Shown here in pieces: positions 36,001 through 47,600 of a stretch of 64,000 bases of DNA. This stretch comes from Xenopus tropicalis. Lineage: Eukaryota > Chordata > Amphibia > Anura > Pipidae. The stretch spans positions 230,681 through 294,680 of the forward strand of contig NC_030683.2 of NCBI RefSeq assembly GCF_000004195.4, written 5' to 3'. Both the position numbers and the translations under genes were made by a program. Position 1 is the stretch's first letter. Each line of letters opens with the position of its first letter. The notes beneath the pieces were generated by a model that saw only the letters and a list, made by a program, of their open reading frames with translations, had not been told where the DNA came from and did not search any database.

Positions 36001-39000
36001 GTGGGTTAGGGACCCCCGGTGTGTTAGGGACCCCCGGCCCAGTGTGTTAGGGTTAGGGACCCCCGGCCCAGTGTGTTAGGGTTAGGGACCCCGCTTCCGG
36101 TGTGTTAGGGTTAGGGACCCCCGGCCCCGGTGTGTTAGGGTTAGGGACCCCCGCCCCCGGTGTGTTAGGGTTAGGGACCCCCGGCCCGGTGTGTTAGGGT
36201 TAGGGATCCCCGCGCCCCGTGTGTTAGGGACCCGGTGTGTAGGGAACACCCGGCCCGTGTGATAGGGTTAAGGACCCCGGCCCACCGGTGTGTTAGGGTT
36301 AGGGACCCCCGGTGTGTTAGGGACCCCCGGCCCGGTGTGTTAGGGTTAGGGACCCCCGGCCCGGTGTGTTAGGGTTAGGGACCCCTGGCCCGGTGTGTTT
36401 AGGGTTAGGGACGCCCCGGCGGTGTGTTAGGGTTAGGGACCGGACAGGGTTAATGGGACCCCCAGGGCATAGGTGTTTAGGGCGGTGTGTAGGGTTATAG
36501 GCCCCCGGCCCCGGTGTGTAGGTAAGGGACCCCCGGCCCCCAGGGACCCCGGCCCCTGGTGTGTTAGGGTTAGGGACCCCCGGCCCCGGTGTGTTAGGGT
36601 AGGGACCCCCGGCCCGGGTGTGTTAGGGTTAGGGACCGCCCGGCCCCGGTGTGTTAGGGTTAGGGACCCCCGCCCCGGTGTGTTAGGGTCAGGGACCCCC
36701 GGCCCCGGTGTGTTAGGGTTAGGGACCCCGGCCCCGGTGTGTTAGGGTTAGGGACCGCCCGGCCCGGTGTGTTAGGGTTGGGGACCCCCGGCCCGGTGTG
36801 TAGGGGACCGCCCGGTGTGTTAGGGTTAGGGACCCCCGGCCCCGGTGTGTTAGGGTTAGGGACCCCCAGCCCGGTGTGTTAGGGTTAAAGACCCCCGGCC
36901 CGGTGTGTTAGGGTTAGGGACCCCCAGCGACGGAGCATTAGGGTTAGGGACCCCCGGCCAGTGTGTTAGGGTTAGGGACCCCCGGTGCGTTAGGGTTAAG
37001 GGACCCCGGCCCGGTGTGTTAGGGTTAGGGACCCCCGGTGCGTTAGGAGGTTAGGGACCCCCGGCCCAGCAGTGTATTAGGGTTAGGGACCCCTTGGCCC
37101 AGACAGTGTATTAGGGTTAGGGACCCCTGGCCCGGTGTGTTAGGGTTAGGGACCCGGCCCAGACAGTGTATTAGGGTTAGGGACCCCGCCCGGTGTGTTA
37201 GGGTTAGGGACCCCCGCCCAGACAGTGTATTAGGGTTAGGGACCCCAGGTGTTAGGGTTAGGACCCCCGGTGCGTTAGGGTTCAGGGACCCCCGGCCCAG
37301 ACAGTGTATTAGGGTTAGGGACCCCCAGCCCAGACAGTGTATTAGGGTTAGGGACCCCTGGCCCAGACAGTGTATTAGGGTTAGGGACCCCCGGCCCAGA
37401 CAGTGTATTAGGTTAGGGGACCCCGGCCGGTGTGTTAGGGTTAGGGACCACCCGGCCCAGACGGTGTATTAGGGTTAGGGACGCCCCGGCCCAGACAGTG
37501 TATTAGGGTTAGGGACCCCTGGCCCGGTGTGTTAGGGTTAGGGACCCCCGGCCCCAGACAGTGTATTAGGGTTAGGGACCCCCGGCCCAGACAGTGTATT
37601 AGGGTTAGGGACCCCTGGCCCGGTGTGTTAGGGGACCCCCAGGCCCAGACAGTGTATTAGGGTTAGGGACCCCCGGCCCAGACAGTGTATTAGGGTTAGG
37701 GACCCCTGGCCCGGTGTGTTAGGGTTAGGGACCCCCGGCCCAGACAGTGTGTTAGGGTTAGGGACCCCTGGCCCGGTGTGTTAGGGTTAGGGACCCCTGG
37801 CCCAGACAGTGTGTTAGGGTTAGGGACCCCCGGCCCAGACAGTGTATTAGGGTTAGGGACCCCGGCCCGGTGGTGTTAGGGTTAGGGACCCCCGGTGCGT
37901 TAGGGTTAGGGACCCCGGCCCAGACAGTGTATTAGGGTTAGGGACCCCGGTGTTAGAGTTAGGGACCCCGGCCCCAGACAGTGTATTAGGGTTAGGGACC
38001 CCGGCCAGACAGTGTATTAGGGTTAGGGACCCCTGGCCCAGACAGTGTATTAGGGTTAGGGACCCCGGCCCGGTGTGTTAGGGTTAGGGACCCCCGGCCC
38101 AGACAGTGTATTAGGGTTAGGGACCCCCGGCCCAGACAGTGTATTAGGGTTAGGGACCCCCGGCCCAGACAGTGTATTAGGGTTAGGGACCCCTGGCCCG
38201 GTGTGTTAGGGTTAGGGACCCCTGGCCCAGACAGTGTGTTAGGGTTAGGGACCCCCGGCCCAGACAGTGTATTAGGGTTAGGGGCCCCTGGCCCGGGGCG
38301 TTAGGGTTAGGGACCCCTGGCCCAGACAGTGTGTTAGGGTTAGGGACCCCTGGCCCGGTGCGTTAGGGTTTAGGGACCCTGGCCCAGACAGTGTGTTAGG
38401 GTTAGGGACCCCTGGCCCAGACAGTGTGTTAGGGTTAGGGACCGCCCGCCCAGACAGTGTATTAGGTTAGGGACCCCTGGCCCGGTGCGTTAGGGTTAGG
38501 GACCCTGGCCCAGACAGTGTGTTAGGGTTAGGGACCCCCGGCCCAGACAGTGTATTAGGGTTAGGGACCCCTGGCCCGGTGTGTTAGGGTTAGGGACCCC
38601 CGGTGCGTTAGGGTTAGGGACCCCCGGCCCAGACAGTGTATTAGGGTTAGGGACCCCCGGTTGTTAGGGTTAGGGACCAGCCCGGCCCAGACAGTGTATT
38701 AGGGTTAGGGACCCCCCGTCCACGACAGTGTATTAGGGTTAGGGACCCCCGGCCCGGTGTGTTAGGGTTAGGGACCCCCGGCCCAGACAGTGTATTAGGG
38801 TTAGGGACCCCCGTCCCAGACAGTGTATTAGGGTTAGGGACCCCTGGCCCGGTGTGTTAGGGTTAGGGACCCCCGGCCCAGACAGTGTATTAGGGTTAGG
38901 GACCCCCGGCCCAGACAGGGTTTAGGGTTAGGGACCCTGCCGGCCCGGTGTGTTAGGGTTAGGGGACCCCCGGCCCAGACAGTGTATTAGGGTTAGGGAC

Positions 39001-40512
39001 CCGGTACCACCCCGGCCCGGTGTGTTAGGGTTAGGGACCCCCGGCCCAGACAGTGTATTAGGGTTAGGGACCCCCGGCCCGGTGTGTTAGGGTTAGGGAC
39101 CCCCGGCCCAGACAGTGTATTAGGGTTAGGGACCCCCGGCCCCAGACAGTGTATTAGGGTTAGGGCACCCCGGCCCCAGACAGTGTATTAGGGTTAGGGA
39201 CCCCTGGCCCAGACAGTGTATTGGTTAGGGACCCCCGGCCCAGACAGTGTATTAGGGTTAGGGACCCCCGGCCCAGACAGTGTATTAGGGTTAGGGACCC
39301 CCGGCCAGACAGTGTATTAAGGTTAGGGACCCCCGGCCCAGACAGTGTATTAGGGTTAGGGACCCCTGGTATTAGGGTTAGGGACCCCGGTGTTAGGGTT
39401 AGGGACCCCCGGCCCGGTGTATTAGGGTTAGGGACCCCCGGTGTTAGGGTTAGGGACCCCCGGTGTTAGGGTTAGGCGACCCCGGTGTTAGGGTTAGGGT
39501 CTCCCGGTGTTAGGGTTAGGGAGCCCCCGGCCCAGACAGTGTATTAGGGTTAGGGACGGCCCCGGTGGTTAGGGTTAGGGACCCCCGGTGTTAGGGTTAT
39601 GGCCCCCAGGTGTTAGGGTTAGGGACCCCGTGTAGGGTTAGGGAGGGTTAGGGACCCCGTATTAGGGTTAGGGTTAGGGTTAGGGACCCCCGATGTTTAG
39701 GGTTAGGGAGCGCCCCCGGTGTTAGGGTTAGGGACCACCCCCGGTGTTAGGGTTAGGGACCCCCGGTGTTAGGGTTAGGGACCCCCGGTGTTAGGGTTAG
39801 GGACCCCCGGTGTAGGGTTAGGGTTAGGGACCCCCGGTATTAGGGTTAGGGACCCCTGGTGTTAGGGTTAGGGACCCCCGGTGTTAGGGTTAGGGACCCG
39901 CCGGTGTGTTAGGGTCCCCGTGTTAGGGTAGGGACCCCCGGTGTTAGGGTTAGGGACCCCCGGTGTTAGGGTTGGCGGGACCCCGGTGTATGTTAGGGAC
40001 CCCCCGGTGTTAGGGTTAGGGACCCCCGGTGTTAGGGTTAGGGACCCCCGGTGTTAGGGTTAGGCGGACCCCCACGGTGTTCGGTTAGGGACGCCCCGGT
40101 GTTAGGGTTAGGGACGCCCCCCGGTGTTAGGGTTAGGGACGCCCCGGTGTTACGGGTTGGCAAGACCTCGGGGTTGGTTAGGGACCTCACAGACCCCGGT
40201 GTTAGGGTTAGGGACCCCCCGGTGTTAGGGTTAGGGACCCCCGGTGTTAGGGTTTAGGACCCCCGGTGTTAGGGTTAGGGACCCCCGGTTAGGGTTAGGA
40301 CCCCGGGTTAGGGTTAGGGACCCCCGGTGTTAGGGTTAGGGACCCCCCGGTGTTAGGGTTAGGGACCCCCGGTGTTAGGGTTAGGGACCCCCGGTGTTAG
40401 GGTTAGGGACCCCCCGGTGTTAGGGTTAGGGACCCCCGGTGTTAGGGTTAGGGACCCCCGGTGTTAGGGTTAGGGACCCCCAGGTTAGGGTTAGGGACCC
40501 CCGGTGTTAGGG
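36001..40512. repeat. TTAGGG-bearing minisatellite, 4.5 kb
   Basis: Nearly every unit contains GTTAGGGTTAGGGACCCC. Three zones are visible. 36001-37040 uses a unit of about 29 bp with GGCCCCGGTGTGTTAGGG. 37040-39360 mostly uses a longer unit with CCCAGACAGTGTATTAGGG. 39360-40512 uses a short unit of about 23 bp, CCCCCGGTGTTAGGG. The doubled TTAGGG is the vertebrate telomere hexamer, but it is always interrupted by ACCCCCGG, so this is telomere-like minisatellite and not telomere tract. It fills what I infer to be intron 1 of the small secreted-protein gene. Confidence 0.96.
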
Positions 40513-40582
40513 ATAAATATCACAGCTTCTCCCTATTACAAAGGAAATGTAAATGAAAGGTTATTTTCTGGTTAATATACAG

Positions 40583-40775
40583 GGAATGTGTAACTGTAAC
40601 TCCCAGCACCGACAGAATCGGCCGATAGAAGGAATGAGACCTCCCGGCGCCTGGCTCCTTCCCTGCATTCTCCTCCTCCTCCTCCTCCCCACTTCCCTCC
40701 CCCAGGGGCCCCGGGGCGGCAGGGCCACAGTAAATATCCGAGAATACGACTATGATGGCGACTACAGGCCCGAGG
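40583..40775 (+). CDS. Small secreted-protein gene, first coding exon (ATG at 40634)
   Basis: The exon is bounded by an AG at 40581-40582 and a GAGG|GTGAGA donor at 40775/40776. Translation from the ATG at 40634 gives MRPPGAWLLPCILLLLLLPT, a strong signal peptide with cleavage likely near residues 23-28. It is followed by the acidic, tyrosine-rich NIREYDYDGDYRPE, which looks like a tyrosine-sulfation sequence. The exon ends in phase 1. An in-frame upstream ATG at 40553 would add residues before the signal peptide and lies partly in the intron, so 40634 is preferred. The protein is not one I recognise. It joins in frame to the exon at 42804. Confidence 0.6.
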
Positions 40776-41126
40776 GTGAGAATATTCTCTGTACGGACCG
40801 GAGATATAACTGATGGGAAAGGGAGAAACCATAGCAACCGGGTCGTTTCTGCCCCCCCATCAGAACCTGTGATATCAGGAGCATTTCTCTAGGAGCACTA
40901 AGGGGTTAAATTGAGAGGGGGGGCAGTTCCATAAGGCAATCAAGTATAGAGTATATGGCCTATGGGGGCCGTGCGTTTAGCGCTCCCCCCCCCCCATGCT
41001 CATATATTCACTCATTATCCAACCAGAGAAGCTCTGTCATCAGTGGGGGTCATTCAGCCGGGGGGGGGACTGACTGGCATTTACATGGGAAGTGTCACCC
41101 AGGCACAATAACATATGCTATATATA

Positions 41127-42673
41127 TACAATGTAGGAGGGGCTAGGTCTGTGTCACACCCACTGTACCAATGTAGGAGGGGCTAGGTCTGTGTCACACC
41201 CACTGTACCAATGTAGGAGGAGCTAGGTCTGTATCACACCCACTGTACCAATGTAGGAGGGGCTAGGTCTGTATCACACCCACTGTACCAATGTAGGAGG
41301 GGCTAGGTCTGTATCACACCCACTGTACCAATGTAGGAGGGGCTAGGTCTGTGTCACACCCACTGTACCAATGTAGGAGGGGCTAGGTCTGTGTCACACC
41401 CACTGTACCAATGTAGGAGGAGCTAGGTCTGTGTCACACCCACTGTACCAATGTAGGAGGGGCTAGGTCTGTGTCACACCCACTGTACCAATGTAGGAGG
41501 GGCTAGGTCTGTGTCACACCCACTGTACCAATGTAGGAGGAGCTAGGTCTGTGTCACACCCACTGTACCAATGTAGGAGGGGCTAGTCTGTGTCACACCC
41601 CTACTGGGGTAACCAATTAGGAGGGGCTAGGTCTGTTCACACCCACTGTACCAATGTAGGAGGGGCTAGGTCTGTATCACACCCACTGTACCAATGTAGG
41701 AGGGGCTAGGTCTGTATCACACCCACTGTACCAATGTAGGAGGGGCTAGGTCTGTATCACACCACTGTACAATGTAGGAGGGGCTAGGTCTGTATCACAC
41801 CCACTGTTACAATGTAGGAGGGGCTAGGTCTGTATCACACCCACTGTACCAATGTAGGAGGGGCTAGGTCTGTGTCACACCCACTGTACCAATGTAGGAG
41901 GAGCTAGGTCTGTGTCACACCCACTGTACCAATGTTAGGATGGCTAGGTCTGTGTCACACCCACTGTACCAATGTAGGAGGGGCTAGGTCTGTGTCACAC
42001 CCACTGTACCAATGTAGGAGGTGGCTAGGTCTGTATCACACCCACTGTACCAATGTAGGAGGGGCTAGGTCTGTGTCACACCCACTGTACCAATGTAGGA
42101 GGGGCTAGGTCTGTATCACACCACTGTACCAATGTAGGAGGGCTAGGTCTGTAGGATGAGCTAGGTCTGTGTCACACCCACTGTACCAATGTAGGAGGAG
42201 CTAGGTCTGTGTCACACCCACTGTACCAATGTAGGAGGGGCTAGGTCTGTGTCACACCCACTGTACCAATGTAGGAGGGGCTAGGTCTGTGTCACACCCC
42301 TGTACCAATGTGCTAGGTCTGTGTCACACCCACTGTACCAATGTAGGAGGAGCTAGGTCTGTGTCACACCCACTGTACCAATGTAGGAGGGGCTAGGTCT
42401 GTGTCACACCCACTGTACCAATGTAGGAGGGGCTAGGTCTGTGTCACACCCACTGTACCAATGTAGGAGGGGCTAGGTCTGTGTCACACCCACTGTACCA
42501 ATGTAGGAGGGGCTAGGTCTGTGTCACACCCACTGTACCAATGTGTAGGAGCTAGGTCTGTGTCACACCCACTGTACCAATGTAGGAGGAGCTAGGTCTG
42601 TGTCACACCCACTGTACCAATGTAGGAGGGGCTAGGTCTGTGTCACACCCACTGTACCAATGTAGGAGGGGCT
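41127..42673. repeat. 40-bp minisatellite, about 38 copies
   Basis: Unit AATGTAGGAGGGGCTAGGTC followed by TGTGTCACACCCACTGTACC, with GTGTCAC/GTATCAC and GGGG/GGAG variants. Lies wholly in the inferred intron between the two coding exons of the small secreted-protein gene. Confidence 0.97.
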
Positions 42674-42803
42674 CCTAGCCAGTATCAGAGGGGTAAGAAT
42701 TTTGTAATATCCACTTTGTGAGTGTGGGAGGGGCTAGTCAGGATGGGAGGAGCCAGAGCCAGACTGCACCATGTCTAATAGCCCTTTGTGCGTCTCATTT
42801 CAG

Positions 42804-42982
42804 GGGTGCAGAGAATGAGGGAAATCTTTTTTGTTGGAAGCAGCAGTGACGATACGGAGCCCCTGGATATGATTGTCCCCCAGATATCTGGTCATGTGAC
42901 TCGGCGGCACAGTCTGCGCCCCCTCCTCTGCATTTGCTGCCTAGCAACGGCCATGGTGTTGCATGGAATCCTGGGATACTGA
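42804..42982 (+). CDS. Small secreted-protein gene, terminal coding exon
   Basis: The acceptor CTCATTTCAG|GG at 42803/42804 accepts phase 1 and completes a glycine codon. The frame continues VQRMREIFFVGSSSDDTEPL to a TGA at 42980-42982. The predicted mature protein has no internal cysteine. The C-terminal stretch LRPLLCICCLATAMVLHGIL is hydrophobic with almost nothing after it, as in GPI-anchor signals or a tail membrane segment. The whole product is about 107 residues: signal peptide, short acidic ectodomain, hydrophobic tail. No family recognised; the intact reading frame across the splice and the matching phase support a real gene. Using the next AG (42811) would shift frame and hit a stop quickly. 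Confidence 0.6.
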
Positions 42983-43003
42983 CACTAATGCCCCATGGAG
43001 GGA

Positions 43004-43009
43004 ATTAAA
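43004..43009 (+). promoter_or_regulatory. Candidate polyadenylation signal ATTAAA
   Basis: Lies 22 bp after the stop codon of the small secreted-protein gene. A canonical AATAAA at 43334-43339 is the alternative for a longer 3' UTR. Confidence 0.4.
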
Positions 43010-44300
43010 CTCCCATCAAATACATCAAGATTTGGGCTTCTTCTGTCTGTTGATATATATGAAGCGGGGTGCAGCCGAACTGGGGGCACCGTGTACCCCA
43101 ATATATGTAGTGATGTCGTTTTACAAAAAATCTATTGGTTGTGAAATCTAATTGCTGATTGGTTGCTATGGGCAACATTACCGGTGATGTCGGCTTACAC
43201 ACTATAGTAAATGTGCCCCTATATGTTCCATTCAGTGCCTTGTTTTGTGGGGAGCAGAGGGGCGGGACACCCCTGAAATACACCAATTGCTTCTTACCGT
43301 AAGCAGAATGGGCTGATTTGCTCATTGGGCCCCAATAAACTAACGGCATTGGCTACACGCAATGCCCACATGACTCGATCAATATCTGACTGACCCCCAA
43401 TCCTACATTGATCTGATCCACCTTCCAAAACCCCAACTTTCCCCTTAGAAAGGGCCATTGGGCAATGTGTTTCTGCTGTGCGACCCAACAGAATTGGGTT
43501 CCAAGGTGCCTACAAAGTAAGAACTGGACTAGATCTACCAGGGGAATCTCAACCGGACCAGCCCAGATATTAGAAACAAGGGTGGACAAGAAAGCGGCCG
43601 GTGCCCAAGCCCAGGTCATATGTGTGTAGGGACCAATGAGATGAGCCAGGACATGGGCCAACAAGACAGAAAAACCTACAAGACAGAGTATGGGGAGACA
43701 ATAGACCCAATAACAGAGAGAGTGTCCCAAAAACACAGTAAAACCTAACCCAGTCTTACAGAAATAGAAACCCAAACCAACTGGTCAGGAGTTCAAATCC
43801 AGCCATAGACAGTTGCATGAAATTCTGTGCTGGCTCCATGTTACAATGGTTGTGGGTGCTTGGTGTTGGGTGAAAAGAAACAGGTTTGGCCGCTATGTGT
43901 GTAGCGCATGGGGCACCGTTGGCCTCACCGTCTGGAAGATGGAGGACCGAGAAGGGGGATTTATCCACATCCATGTTTGCTGAAGGAGCTGAAACTCATA
44001 GCAACCAATCAGCAGGTAGAATGTACTGATCACCTGTGCCTAGTAGTACTTAGGGGAGTGAATGTCTAACCCTAAGGGATTGGACAGACATTAGGAGACA
44101 CTCAGTTGGACCCAGTGCTGCCTCGGGGTAGGGCTCTATCTCTATGGGATGTTGATATAAAGTACTTACTGCCCCACCCAGGTCCGACTAAGTCCCAGCT
44201 GGTGAGCCCCAAGCCGGGGAATCGGTTTCATCAAACAAGAGAAGGGTTTCATGGCCTTATCATTCCATGGATTTCCTCTTCCCAGATTATTGCTCTCAGG
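43010..44300. other. Intergenic between the small gene and moxd2
   Basis: Unique sequence plus a Xenopus-type repeat piece near 43155-43215 (TGATTGGTTGCTATGGGCAA). The open frames on the minus strand (up to 140 codons) have no domain or splice support. Confidence 0.5.
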
Positions 44301-44312
44301 TGTCGGCTGGGC

Positions 44313-44320
44313 TTATATAA
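44313..44320 (+). promoter_or_regulatory. TATA-box-like element upstream of moxd2
   Basis: GCTTATATAACTC lies 106 bp before the moxd2 ATG in unique sequence, a plausible core promoter distance given a short 5' UTR. Inference only. Confidence 0.4.
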
Positions 44321-44425
44321 CTCTCTGCATAAATGTTATCAGAGGGATTTGGGCCAATTTGTCATCACCAACTCTGCCGGATCCCTTGGCCCCAATGCTG
44401 TGAGCTGCCACCAGTTGGACGGACA

Positions 44426-44695
44426 ATGTGGCGCCTTGGGCTGTTACTCTTTGGCTCCATCTCCATGGGAGGCTGCTGGGGGGTCCACTTACAGTTTTCA
44501 CGGGTGATGAAAGTTCGAGGTCGGAAAGATTCTGCCCTTTTACGTTGGGGGGTCGATAGACACAGGGAGCAGATTGCCTTGGAGGTTCAGGTCCCAAGGG
44601 CTTCATGGGTGGCTCTGGCTCTGAATCTTGAGAGGAACCTGACCGGCTCCGATGTTGTTATTGGCGGCTGGAATGGAGACACAGAGATATTCTAT
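44426..44695 (+). CDS. moxd2: moxd2 exon 1 (signal peptide, DOMON start)
   Basis: The ATG at 44426 opens MWRLGLLLFGSISMGGCWG, a signal peptide, followed by VHLQFSRVMKVRGRKDSALL and the DOMON strands (WVALALNLERN, DVVIGGWNGDTEIFY). Donor TAT|GTGAGT, phase 0. An upstream in-frame ATG at 44333 exists but would place non-signal sequence first. Confidence 0.9.
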
Positions 44696-47600
44696 GTGAG
44701 TGTGAGAGTCGCTTCATTTTTTATTCTTTACTTTATGTACGAGGGTTCATGGGAGTCTCTTCTTGTAAATGTCTGAGGGATTCCCAGAAGCCCAAGTCCA
44801 ACAACTATAAAGTCCTCCTTTCACCCGTTAAGGAACACCTTCTCCTTTAGGGGCCACTTTCTCCTCCCTCTTAGCCTTTAGGGGAAATGAAGAGTTTAAT
44901 GAATGTTTTGTTGCTATTCAGGATGCTCATATTGACTCCCAATGGCCCCCAGTAAGGGACAACTCCCAGGACTATGAGTTACTGGAGCTGAGGAGGAACG
45001 AGACCCACAGTACCCTCAGGGTGTGGCGCAAGTGGTTTACCTGTGACCCACAGGACTATGACTTTGAGGTTGGTACCAAGAACCTGTTTGCTCTCACATT
45101 TAGTATCTATTTGATCATTTTGCTAAATTGCTTCGGATATAGTAACATAGTAACATAGTAAGTTGGGTTGAAAAAAGACATACGTCCATCACGTTCAACC
45201 ATAATGCCTAAATATAACCTGCCTAACTACTAGTTGATCCAGAGGAAGGAAAAAAACCCCAGATGAGGCCTCTCTTGCCCAAACTGAATGTTCTTCTTCA
45301 TCTGAGCTCCAGACAGGGCAGTCTCTCTGAGTCTATGGGAGTTACTAAAATGGGCAGTTAGATTCCAGGATAAGGTTTTTATCCAATGAATATGTAATAT
45401 GCTGATACCATGACCCTCCCACTTATGGTAAACTTGAAAACCATGGGTGATGTGGCAGCAGCAATCAATAGAACATTTGGGCCTCTTGGCGATCACTTTC
45501 CTTCATACCCCCACCCCCATTCACATAACCCTCTAGTGATTGCTCAGCCAGACTCCCAATGGGCGTCAAACCCAGGAGAAGCCTGGAAATGGCTGCCAGC
45601 AGGAGGTAGGCACCACCAGAAGCTTCACCCAGGGAAGCAGGAGGGACAGGCTGCTAAATGCCAAGGGGTAAGAAGCCCAGGAGATGATCAGTGCTGCTGT
45701 GGGGGCACCAGTACCAAAGATTTGCTTGGCATCTTCTATGAGTTGACCATTGGAAGGGTATTGGCAGTATGAGGCCCCTGTGGGAAAGGACTTCACTTTC
45801 ACTGTGTGTTTAGTTGACTTGCTCCATGCAGACATTGTGGCCCTTGGGAAGGGACTTGGTGTCAAAGATTGAACTTTAACTTGCCCACCCAGAGCTGCTT
45901 TAGAGACTGTTACCCTAAATACTGTGATTCATCTAGTCTGTAGGCCTTCTGGTTGGCCATCTAAGTGTATCCCCTACATACCGCTTGGCATAATCCTGTG
46001 CCACCCATATGCTGCCTATGTGCCACCCTCCTATGTGCAGATCTGAAGCAGCTTTGTACACAGAAATGTTGAGTTGCAGAGCCCCGTCGGGGTACCAGAG
46101 ACCTCCCTTGTGCTTCTCACCAGGATTGTACCACCTACGTGACTGCGTATTTTGGAGAAAGTCCGGATCTGCGGGATGGGGCAGAAAACGCTTTCTCCAA
46201 GTCCATATATTTCATGGAGATTAAGTCTGAGGTGCAACTGCCCAGCGAGCTCCTTTACTATGATATAAAGAGGGATGATGTAAGTATTGGCTGCTGTGGG
46301 GAAGGGTGGGCAAATGGATCCCCTTGGAACACGCCAAGTGCTAATGTATAGCTTTAAATTTGCCCCTGACCCCACCTACCCTAATGTCTATCAGTGACTG
46401 CACCATCAGGTCCCTTAATCCATAGTGAACACCGGGCTGTAGTAATTCTGTGCTTGATCCGCCAGTTTCTGATACCAGAAGAAGACACCACCTACGCATG
46501 TTCCTTCATTCCATTGCCTCAAGTTGCAACAAAACACCACATTGTAAAGGTAAGTAGCCCCCCCTAGTCCTGACTCTTCCAGTGAACATTATCACCCTCT
46601 CAATCCCTCTCTTTAGTTTCTAGGATATTATCTAAATGTGGTCTTCAATGCTCCACCCAACCCATGCTCTGGGCCCACACTTTGGTACCAGTATGGCCAT
46701 TTGAGTGACAACTGGTTTGCGAGGAGTTTGTACCTTCTCCTTGTGTTTCCGTGGGTTTTATGTGGGTGCTGTTTGTTTTACCCCCTTGGTCTGATCATCC
46801 CAGGGCTTTTCTGGAAGCCAATGAGCAGTTGTCTTCATAAGACTTCCCTTTGGACAAGGAACCAGTGCCAGTGGTACCCTTAGTGGGTTTGGATCATCCC
46901 TTCCTCTTCACTAAGCCAAGGTCACTTCATTTCAATGATATTCATTATTGTCCCACAGTATGAGGTGAATATTGACCCCCAAAGCGACGGCATCGTCCAC
47001 CACATTCTGATTTACGCCTGCGACGCCAACGCAGAGATTGTGCCTGAGGTTGGCGACTGCTACGGGAGTGACATCCGCTATTCCCAGTGCCTGAATGTCA
47101 TGTTTGGCTGGGCTGTGGGGGGAGAGGTGAGATGTGGCCTTAGGCAAGTGAAGAACATTTTGGGTATTGGGGGGTATTGAGGGGTCCTTTTCAGGATTGA
47201 AGGGTGGGTAAATAAATAATACAAACTTCACTGTGACCACACAGCAGATATTTGGGCCATTAGAGACCCTGAGTGATTCAGTAGGTGAGTGAAGCCCCTC
47301 TTGGGGATCTAATAAACCCATGATAAGCTTGAGTGAGGGTCCTAGAGGCTCTGATTGGTCAGTAAAGATCACAAGGCCAGTTAAAAACCATTTATTTCAA
47401 ACATATAATATGGCCCTACGTATGCCCAGGAGCCCATTTTTTGCCATGAGGAGGTTCCAATCAGAATTGAGGTCAGTTGGACCAATGATAAGATGTTTCT
47501 CAGGTTGGTGCCATTATCTGCCCATGTGAGACTGAAAGCTGATGGACTCCCATTGGTCTTTATCTCTATAAATTCTACATACTATGAGTTGCACGTCACT

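Noticed and set aside
36001..40512. True telomere tract or chromosome end
   Set aside because: TTAGGG never exceeds two or three consecutive copies before ACCCCC interrupts, and unique gene-bearing sequence continues on both sides.
43353..43775. 140-codon minus-strand hydrophobic frame as a membrane protein
   Set aside because: No recognisable motif, overlaps other frames in both directions, and lies in sequence with repeat-like pieces.
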